Below are positions 12,115-18,997 of a DNA stretch of 18,997 nt, in pieces. Source of the stretch: Spirogloea muscicola (taxonomy: Eukaryota > Streptophyta > Zygnematophyceae > Spirogloeales > Spirogloeaceae). Where the stretch lies: contig WELB01000090.1 in NCBI GenBank assembly GCA_009602725.1, positions 402,148 through 421,144 of the forward strand, in the 5' to 3' direction. The notes beneath the pieces were generated by a model. It ran no database searches and was not told the DNA's origin. It saw nothing but the letters and a program-made list of their open reading frames with translations. How positions within the stretch are numbered: the first letter of the stretch is position 1; each line of letters starts with the position of its first letter. Made by a program: the position numbers and the translations under genes.

Positions 12115-13808
12115 ATGGCGAAGTCACTGCTGGGCATCCAGCCCGAGGGAGACAGACAGTGCTCCTGCATTCCTAAGAAGTGTTATACCGGGCACAGTTT
12201 AGATTCCGGGGAGCGAGGCGAATATGGGCCAGATCCGCCGCTTGTCCACATGATGCTTTTCCGGCGGGTCGTCGGTGACGCTTCATTGAGATCCATAATG
12301 CCTTATCCTTCGCACTCCGGCTCCTTCAGACCTTGTCCATTCCTTTGGGCTGGCCTTTCCCAGCAGGCCATCTATACCTGGCAGCTTACGGCTGGATGGT
12401 CACGACCAAGGTGCATACAACCTCACTGTCTGGTATTCGCGGCTCGTTGCCAACGTATGCGCGATGACGAGCACGACCTTCAAAGCTAGCACTTCAACAA
12501 GTCTGGGTGAGAGAATGGGCCGTGGAAACAACATATGGACCACCTTGTCACAACCAATCTAAGATTGGCATGGACTCTGCATGGTGCCTAAAGAGCAGCG
12601 TCTCCACCACACCATGTCCAAGTTCACCTGGTATCGACTTGACTCAAAATCAAGCAGCAGAAGAAGTGGCAGTAGGAGGCCTTCATTTAAGTCAGCTGAA
12701 GAAGAAGGATCAAGCACTGCAGGAAGTCAGGATTTAGGTAGCTGCGGCACTGCGGTGGCTGCTTATTGGTAACTGCCTAATGGGCAGGACTCCTTGCTAC
12801 AGACTGTAGAAGGGTACAGCAGCTTCTCCGTCCTCTATGTGCGGGCAGCTGTACGTTTCATCGGGCTTGCAGCCCAGAGTTGCCGAACACTCCTAGCAGC
12901 TACCATGCCCTGCTGTCTTGCTCCGCTTGTCTGTGGCATACATCCGAAACAAATATCACAACAGAGGTCCCCTTCATGAAGAAATTTCGTTGAGGTAAAC
13001 TTGCTGCACGCACCTTGAGGGCAGCTAAGAGATTGTCATTGGGCAGCATTCATCTGCAAAAGCACACTCAGGGTGATCGTCCCGCTAGGTTGACATGGCC
13101 CACACTTACTTGAAATTGCTGGGGGATCCGCTTGGCTAAGTCATCACATTGTCATATCCTTGGACTCTCAACTCGTGACTGTGCACATTGAAGGGGCACA
13201 AGGAGCAGCTGATGGAAAAATATTTTCAGTTCATGCACCTTTCATTTCCTTGGAAGAGGTTGGTCAAGGAAGTTTTTCGCCATTATCTCTTACCTGGAAC
13301 TCAAAGAGCTAAGGTACTGCATTAGGCCTGCACTCATGATGCTCAGCGTCGTCATTGAGATAAGTGCGCTGATTCCTACATAGGCTACATATTCTCGCAG
13401 GTCAACTCTGCCGGGGGGTTTGTCTTCCTCATGTTCGTATCAGCTCATGTACCTGAGTGCAATCTCCATGCCACAGAGCTTTGGGATCAATCCACACATC
13501 GACCATACTGCTACGTTGTGCACATTGAAAGATTCGTGTCAGTCACCTGTGTCCCTGTCCTGGTCCGAATGATCAAAGGTAGCAAGCTACTAATGGATGA
13601 AGTACAGGTACGTCAAGTATGTCTAAAGTTGCACACGCACAAGGTCTTTGTTGAAAGTCAAGAAAGTCAGAAAGTCAAGAAGAATACAGCTGGACAACCT
13701 TGGCACCTTATGACAAATAGCACCCTCTTGGTGAATTCGTGTGAGACAAAGTCATGCACTTGTGATGTCATGGACACAGCGCAAGGAGTGCCAGAAGTTC
13801 TGTCCTAA
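12115..13808 (+). CDS. Candidate multi-exon gene, unrecognised, weakly supported
   Basis: ATG at 12115 in the context CAGCATGGCG opens MAKSLLGIQPEGDRQ. Further exon-like pieces follow. One near 12640-12735 is readable as EEVAVGGLHLSQLKKKDQAL (possible coiled coil). Another near 12966-12992 ends at a GTAAAC donor. The best runs from about 13192 to 13313 and encodes LMEKYFQFMHLSFPWKRLVK then EVFRHYLLPGTQRAK, ending at AAG|GTACTG, a donor also used in the kinase gene. From an acceptor at about 13401 the frame continues in phase as VNSAGGFVFLMFVSAHV and stays open to a stop at 13808. I recognise no family. The pieces before 13192 are not joined in phase. It would be convergent with the minus-strand gene ending at 13933. 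Confidence 0.3.
12310..12370 (+). repeat. Isolated copy of the GGGCTGGC repeat
   Basis: It contains TCCGGCTCCTTCAGAC, CCTTGTCCATTCC and TTTGGGCTGGCCTTTCC, matching copies near 17,900 and 18,730-18,790 (reverse strand). The match spans about 55 bases with scattered differences. It shows the repeat is dispersed, not only local. Confidence 0.5.
13192..13313 (+). CDS. Best-supported exon of the unrecognised plus-strand gene
   Basis: The open frame has strongly protein-like composition (aromatic, Leu and Lys/Arg alternation: KEQLMEKYFQFMHLSFPWK). It lies in otherwise non-coding-looking sequence and ends at a GTACTG donor. The 87-base gap to 13401 ends in CTCGCAG and the phase is zero on both sides. 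The left border is uncertain (GAAG at 13192 or AAG at 13202). Function unknown. Confidence 0.4.
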
Positions 13809-13932
13809 CGTCTGCACAACTTTCAAGTCGAAGGAATGTAGAAGAGGGAACCCTCAGGTTCTTGTCAAGAAGCATACATGTCATACTTAGAAAGGTGTAT
13901 CAGGATGACTGAGCATCTAGTCGTGCACGTAC

Positions 13933-15522
13933 TCAAAGAGGCCTCAGCATTTTGCATTGCTGGGCGCCAACATAATACCTTTTTCCAGGTTGTTTTACTG
14001 ATGCTTGTTTGAAAACAAGTTGGAAGGTGATGATTGGAGGACTTGACTGTCGCTTGCCTAGGCGTCGACCAGCATGCTCTGAGTCATACTGCAGAGAAGA
14101 GCAAAGACGCAAACCTGAAGTGATGACCACGAGAGGTGGCCCGTCGCCGTAGCAGCAGGCTGAGAAGCATTTTACCTGCTTGTTGAAGGAAGGGTCGAGG
14201 ATCAGTGAAGCATCCAGAGCTGCCAATGGTGAAATTGGTGGGGGTTTTGGTGGGGGTTTTCTGAGTCTTGCAGCAAGCTGTTGCTGGACATACAAATTAA
14301 AGGGTAAGCGGCTGCTTGGCAGCGGTGAGCTCCAGAGGCTTGCTGGACATCATGATTACGTATAAACTGTCACCCATATCATCCTTCTGCTCCTCAAGCT
14401 TGGGTTGCGGCCCACTCCGAGAAATGCATGGGCATCGTGCAGGCCCCCTTGGCCCAAGAATGGCGGCACGGGTACAGTTGCTGCAGTTGATCGGTGTTTG
14501 CTGCAACTGCTGCCAATGGAAGCGCCATGGCTGCCAGTGCTCGTGGCCAGCACCTGCACATCAATGTTGCTCACCGAAGAAAGGGCATCTCTAGGCAAGG
14601 AGGACATGCCGAGGTGTGCGAGAGACTCCTCCCCAATGTCTCATTGGTTCACGTGTAAATGAAGGCAGTCGTTGTCTGTCAAAAAGGCTGCTGTACATAC
14701 CCTACTCTGCTCCAGGCCAGCTGACTGCCAGTGTAGGGCTCGAGAGCGTCCAGAATGCTCATGGACCTCTGCCCAAGTTTTGAAGCCCTGCGGCAAAGTA
14801 AAGCTGTCCTTACACAGCTGATGAAAGTGCATCATGACTCGGGCGCTGAGGTAAGCCTCCCTCATAGAAGCAGATAAGTGGCTCCATATGTCTGCTCGCT
14901 GTCCAGACGACAAGTTGCATAGGTGAATGTTCGTATGTCAAACTGCTCGAAGAAGTGACTCTGTATCCACTGTATTACTCTCCTTGACTTGCCTGCACAG
15001 TGGTTCCGTCAAGTAACCGCCGCATCTCCAAAGGGCCATCAAGATATTGGGGCCAGCTCTGAGAGAGCTGACTCTGCTCACCTCGTACGACGTTTCTCAG
15101 TCTCAAGGAGGAGGGCAAATTGCTGGATCTCACTGCTCTGCTCCAGCTTCAAGGAAGGTAACAAGTTTCGGGAGCCTCGTAATCCTATAACCTGCATCTC
15201 TTCACAATTGCACAGTAAAAGGACCAAATCAGAATTCTGGTTAACAGATATGCTGCAGAACCTGACTTGCTGCTGATCAACTGAATTGTGAACAGGGTGA
15301 ACAGGGTGAATAGAGAAGATACATGTCCATTTACGAATTCATTGCTGCCAACAGGCGTAAGGGGCTACTTAAAAGTATATACCTTCTTGTGGCCAACTCT
15401 CTGACTGAGGGATGGTCACATCTGGAGACGTGTAGTAAAAGCATTTGGCTGACGAGATGCTGACCAGCAAGATATGCAATCAGTGGATTGTTGACCAGGA
15501 AAGATGGTACCCTCTGCGGAGC
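13933..15522 (-). CDS. Unrecognised multi-exon protein (C-terminal part resolved)
   Basis: Reading order of exons: 15522-15383, 15146-15082, 15056-14993, 14898-14701, 14628-14374, 14277-14176, 14088-13933 (stop TGA). The last five join in phase zero. 15082 to 15056 joins in phase 2 (codon AG|C). The join from 15383 (phase 2) to 15146 (phase 0) does not fit, so a small exon or another acceptor near 15140 is missing. Visible product is about 326 residues. It has an APQRVPSFLVNNPLIAYLAG segment, a possible coiled coil (EIQQFALLLETEKRR), SWPQYLDGPLEMRRLLDG, a helical stretch (RADIWSHLSASMREAYLSAR), a Ser/Gly/Pro-rich linker, a basic Pro-rich RLRKPPPKPPPISPLAALDA, and the C-terminus VKQPGKRYYVGAQQCKMLRP. 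I recognise no domain. The intron 14899-14992 begins with GC (CAG|GCAAGT). The intron 14089-14175 is 87 bases with no stop in frame. Introns are unusually short (25-96 bases as drawn); the 25-base one (15057-15081) is suspicious. Confidence 0.55.
14089..14175 (-). other. Stop-free 87-base intron, possible exitron
   Basis: The donor CAG|GTAAAA and acceptor CTCTGCAG are good, yet the segment is exactly 29 codons and open in the same frame as both flanking exons (CYGDGPPLVVITSGLRLC within it). The segment could therefore be either spliced or translated. Confidence 0.5.
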
Positions 15523-16418
15523 CTGCATCCACCAGCGTTGGTATGATAAGGGCGGAAACGCTGCCGGTCACATTACCTTCACAGCAGCGCCACTGGCTCA
15601 GTAGCATGTAGGTGGTGGTGCAGGAGTATACTTTTGCGAAGGAGTGAGGTGTCATTGAGCTCTGCAGAAACTGCATATCACATAAAGCGCAGGACTGTTT
15701 GTGAGCAACAGACCTCTAGGGAGAAGCAGATTACAATTTATTGAAGTGTATTGAATTGTTCCAGACAGCTGCAACCATGACAATACCACGAGCTTCCTCA
15801 GTGAATTAAATGCATGGCTATGCAATCAATGATACGTGCATTTGCAACGGAGGCCAATGTAAGCCTTCTTTCCACACGTCCAGACACTTGGCCTTCTCAG
15901 GCATGATTTGTGTGCCATGCCCAAGTGACCCAAGGGCCACTGGGTATGCCTCTGATGCTAGGTGAAGTGTGTTCAAGGAAGACAATTTCTGTAAAATTCC
16001 TATAAAAGATTTCGAGAGTGCCGAGGAGGTGGCCTTGAGACAAATCTGGCTATGAAATGACAACCGATTGCTCGAGGAGCAAAGCAGGGTGCAGATATGG
16101 CAGATATGGCAGATATTTGACTGCTGTGCAGACACATGGTGCTCAGCTCTGAGCAGAAAAGCGCACTGCTTGCCATCATGGGTTACCACAAGATTACTTG
16201 TAGATATAGGCCACCCGCCAAAATGACAGAGCCAGGCATAGCTATCATACACGTTGATGTCATGGCAGACACCAAAAGCGTATACATCCTATGCAATACG
16301 GAAGCACGTTGGCTTCTCACAACAATGTTCGTCCTATGATGCACAACGGCTATACCTTAGACAAGTGTCAGGAGAGTACGCATATGTACACGCCTAGCAG
16401 TTGCCAACTTCCAACTAA
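15523..16418. other. No resolved gene; long minus-strand open frame inside
   Basis: On the minus strand 16252-15818 is open for about 144 codons with mixed composition (for example LSSLNTLHLASEAYPVALGS). It could be internal coding sequence of the gene ending at 13933, but I saw no splice pair linking it in phase. Small direct repeats occur: GCAGATATG three times at 16091-16113. Confidence 0.3.
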
Positions 16419-16457
<39 letters not shown>

Positions 16458-16669
16458 CAGCCAGCCTGATAGCCAGCCAGCAAGCCAGCCAGCCAGACAG
16501 ACAGACAGACAGACAGACAGACATACAGACAAACAGAAAGACAGAGAGACAGGCAGATAGACAGACAGACAGACAAGGGAGGAAGGGAGAGAGATAGGGA
16601 GGGAGGGAGGGAGGGAGATGGAGGGAGGGAGGGAAAGAGGGAGGGAGGGGGGGATGGAAGAAGAGGGCG
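16419..16669. repeat. Compound tetranucleotide microsatellite (CAGA)n-(GCCA)n-(CAGA)n-(GGGA)n
   Basis: Blocks in order: (ACAG) from 16419 to about 16455; AGCC/CAGC-like units to about 16496; (ACAG) again with decay units to about 16575; then (GGGA)/(GGAG) to about 16669. Five GGG runs with one-base loops at 16597-16615 make a canonical G-quadruplex motif on the plus strand. The whole 3' half is purine-only. The Leu-Ser-Val-Cys open frame on the other strand is a by-product. Confidence 0.95.
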
Positions 16670-17194
16670 TTTCACTACCACTAGCAGCAGAGCTATTGTT
16701 AGGTGAGTTAGGAAGTCACTGACCATCAACCCTGCCACCAGAGTGGCTGGGGTGTGCTTCATTTGTGTTCTCTGCCCATGCAGGCCATGCTACGCTTGTC
16801 TGACCTGATGACAATTCAGCCAGACAACTGAATGTCTGGGCAGCTGCAATAGCTTCGCAGCTCCCCATTGGAGCACGTCAACTGTCATCAGCACTGGTAT
16901 CCACACCGGCGTCTCCACAGTTGTCTAGAGGCCGAAGGCCGATTAGGCAGCCTCAGCGGCGGCTCAAGTGATCAAACGCCTATGCAAGGTATGAGAGCCG
17001 CTCACCTCAGCAAAGCAAACATCTCTGATCGCGTGCGACTACACCAGTTGGCTTCACGTCTGGACAGTCGTTGGTGGTGCAACAGCAGCCGCAACGGCAG
17101 CCGTAAGAAGTGAGCGCTCAAAGGAAGCCGCTGCCAACAAGTCTGAGCTACGTAACCCTCGAACCCCACAGTACGGATATAACGAAGCTGGGAC

Positions 17195-17362
17195 TCAAGT
17201 GCGTTTGCCCTGCACTGGAGGTGCTTGCTGCGGAACCCAGCTGGGATCCTCGCCGCCGAGCGGCTGGCCAAGGCATCCGCCGCCGCCGCCGTCCCCGTGG
17301 CTGTGGCTGTACGCCGCAGCGGCTCCCGCGCCGCTATCGCCGCCGGTGTCGCTGCCGGTCAT
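17195..17362 (-). CDS. Candidate first exon (55-codon open frame), gene unknown
   Basis: ATG at 17362 opens MTGSDTGGDSGAGAAAAYSH, then a Gly run and CLGQPLGGEDPSWVPQQAPP, up to TGA at 17195. A GTGCAG donor lies after the Pro-Pro codons, so the frame may continue by splicing. GC-rich Gly/Ala N-termini are typical of the genes here, and this could be the start of the minus-strand gene ending at 13933. That link is only positional. Overlapping plus-strand Ala/Pro/Arg frames look like compositional shadows. Confidence 0.3.
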   Translation of the reverse strand: MTGSDTGGDSGAGAAAAYSHSHGDGGGGGCLGQPLGGEDPSWVPQQAPPVQGKRT

Positions 17363-18997
17363 CGCCCGCCGCCGCCGCAGCCGAAGCCGCCGCCGCCAAC
17401 GCCGCTTTTGACGCCGCGATTCTCGGGGGTGTCAGAACCGACGGCACAGAAGTATTCATTGCGACACTGAGATGGTTGCCACGTGGCCAGAGGCATCCAA
17501 GCATGACACTTCCTTCACCTTGTCAAGTGGGAGGGGCGGCAGTCCTCCTCTGCGGGAACTGCTGTGGCGGCTCGTCGCTCTCCTATGGCTAGCCGCCCTG
17601 TTGCCCGAGCTCCTTGCAGAGGACTGTTTCTAGAGGAGCCACGATGCCGGGGGCCGGGCGGCTGGGGTCGGCCGCGTACGGCCCTGCCCGGGAGCTCCGT
17701 ACTCCACGTGGCACGGCGGCCCTCATTGCACAGCCGGGGCAGTCCGACCGAGAGGCCACGTGACGTCGGGCAGACGGCGACTCTGCGTGGGAGGCAGTTT
17801 GACGAAGCCCGCTCAACTGCTCCAACTGATCACTCGGGCTTCTCTGATGGGCGGCCTACCGATCGCAGCCGCGGCTGCACGGAACGCCTTCGGCCCTTTG
17901 GGACCTTGTCAAGTCTCTTCGGGCTGGCCTCTCCTGGAAGCATCTTGCTTCCTTCTCGGGCTGGCTGTTCACAGCCTCGCACCCTGTGGGGAAAGCCACT
18001 TCTTATATCTCCACGACTAGCACTCTCTCACTCCCCCCCCTCGTCCTCTTGGGCATTGGATTGGCTTGCCTTAGCTCCCCTTTCATTTCGTGCGCACCGC
18101 ACGATGCAACCTTAGCGCATGAAGAGGCAGCCGACGTTCTCGTCTATAGTCTTCACGCCACTCCTTCCATCGCCCCATCCTCTGTGGGGCTGGCCTTTCA
18201 CTCATCACCTCCTTTTGGGCGAGGTTCTCTCTCCTTGCCGCCTCAGATCATTGGCGAGGCAATTCTTCAAGCTGCTAGCGATGCTGACATGCAGCTGGTT
18301 ACCGGGGGATCACTGAGTGCCCATCTGTAGTGCCACATGTCAACCTGAGAGCTTTGCACTTTCGCGGTGGGGTGGTCCCCCTTGTCCACACTGCTTGGGC
18401 TGACATGTTATAGCCCTTTCAAAGACATTATCTTTCTTCCAGCGGGTGCCCCTCTAGACCAGCAGCTTTGGGCTAAAGCTCCACGAACGCTCTTACTGGA
18501 ATAGCCACTCCCCTTCCTGAGCGTAGTCTGCAAGACGTATTGTGCCCGCACACCCTCTTGAACACGAAGAGTGTAAGCTTGTCCAGAGAAACAAGCTCTT
18601 CCAATGGGCCGAGGGCTATGAATGGCCAGCCCAGAAGGACTGGAGAAGGTTCAAAGGGCCGAAACCCGGAAGGGCCGAAAGGCGCCAGATCCACACAGTT
18701 ATACAAGTGCTCATCTAAAGGAGGCGAGGGCTGTGAAAAGCCAGCCCAAAACGAATTGGACTTTCCAGTCCGGAGGAGCCGGAAAGTAGCTCAAACAGAG
18801 AGAGAGAGAGAAGGCGCGCGGTGCGCATGAAATTAAAGCGAGGCCAATTCAAGCCATTACATTGTTCAGGCAGAAAATGCAGAAAGTGCAAAGAATGCAG
18901 CGCAAAGAATGTGGCTACATGAAAAGACGCCCTATACTAGGAGGGCCGGAGGTGCCACAGAGCGGGGGGAGCCGTGCTGACGGGGGCCATGTCGACT
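17363..18997. other. Repeat-bearing region without a supported gene
   Basis: No frame here gives a recognisable or well-spliced protein. Contents: a G-box/CRE composite CACGTGACGTC at 17757-17767, the GGGCTGGC repeat cluster (17880-18790), a C-run near 18032-18040, and a (GA)n microsatellite at about 18797-18812. Confidence 0.5.
17885..18790. repeat. Cluster of diverged copies of a 40-75 base repeat (core GGGCTGGC)
   Basis: Plus-orientation copies lie at about 17885-17945, 17941-17990, 18036-18080, 18160-18215 and 18378-18422; minus-orientation copies at about 18608-18686 and 18722-18790. A rough consensus is CGGCCCTTT, then GACCTTGTCCA, then TCCTTTTGGGCTGGCC, then TTTCATAGCCCTCGCCC. The outermost copies face each other as inverted repeats. 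I recognise no named family and see no coding sequence inside. Confidence 0.6.

Noticed and set aside
11597-12489. Long plus- and minus-strand Ala/Arg/Pro-rich open frames
   Set aside because: High GC removes stop codons in every frame. No motif, start context or splice chain supports them.
15577-15676. Minus-strand exon-like segment upstream of 15522
   Set aside because: It can end only in phase 1 at its GTAATG donor, while the next exon starts in phase 0. The implied intron would be 54 bases or less.
16415-16762. Minus-strand open frame of Leu-Ser-Val-Cys and Pro-Ser-Leu repeats
   Set aside because: It is a direct translation of the tetranucleotide microsatellite, with no independent coding signal.
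17564-18115. 183-codon plus-strand open frame
   Set aside because: It is Arg/Ser/Pro-rich throughout, runs into the repeat cluster and shows no domain or splice support.

Overview
The window looks like nuclear DNA of a green alga (Chlorophyta). Its genes are broken by many short GT-AG introns, mostly 70-340 bases. Coding exons are GC-rich and carry Gly/Ala/Pro runs at protein N-termini. The two best-resolved proteins belong to plant-lineage families, and a TGTAA poly(A)-type signal lies behind the first gene. I cannot name the species.

Layout. (1) 1-2937, plus: the 3' part of an ankyrin-repeat protein kinase of the plant integrin-linked-kinase-like (ILK, Raf-like C1) type. Eleven exons join in consistent phase and all catalytic kinase motifs are intact. 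(2) 3725 to about 6120, plus: a protein with a plastid-transit-like N-terminus, an acidic linker and an NTF2-like/DUF2358-like domain. Its first exon is interrupted by a 119-base poly-T tract plus one N, and its 3' end is not resolved. (3) 7418-11284, minus: a complete ten-exon GT8 glycosyltransferase of the GAUT (galacturonosyltransferase) type with an N-terminal signal anchor. A single N at 11201 breaks the frame in exon 1. (4) 11285-12114: a GC-rich spacer, probably a shared upstream region. (5) About 12115-13808, plus: scattered exon-like segments of an unrecognised gene, weakly supported. (6) 13933-15522, minus: a well-phased chain of seven exons of an unrecognised protein, with one GC-AG intron and one stop-free intron of length divisible by three. 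A possible first exon lies at 17195-17362. (7) 16419-16669: a compound (CAGA)n/(GGGA)n microsatellite. (8) 17880-18790: a cluster of diverged copies of a short repeat in both orientations, with one more copy near 12310.

The genes do not form an operon or an obvious pathway; they look like independent eukaryotic loci. Exon calls rest on splice consensus, phase agreement and family conservation read by eye. The kinase and GAUT models are firm; the others are stated with their gaps.
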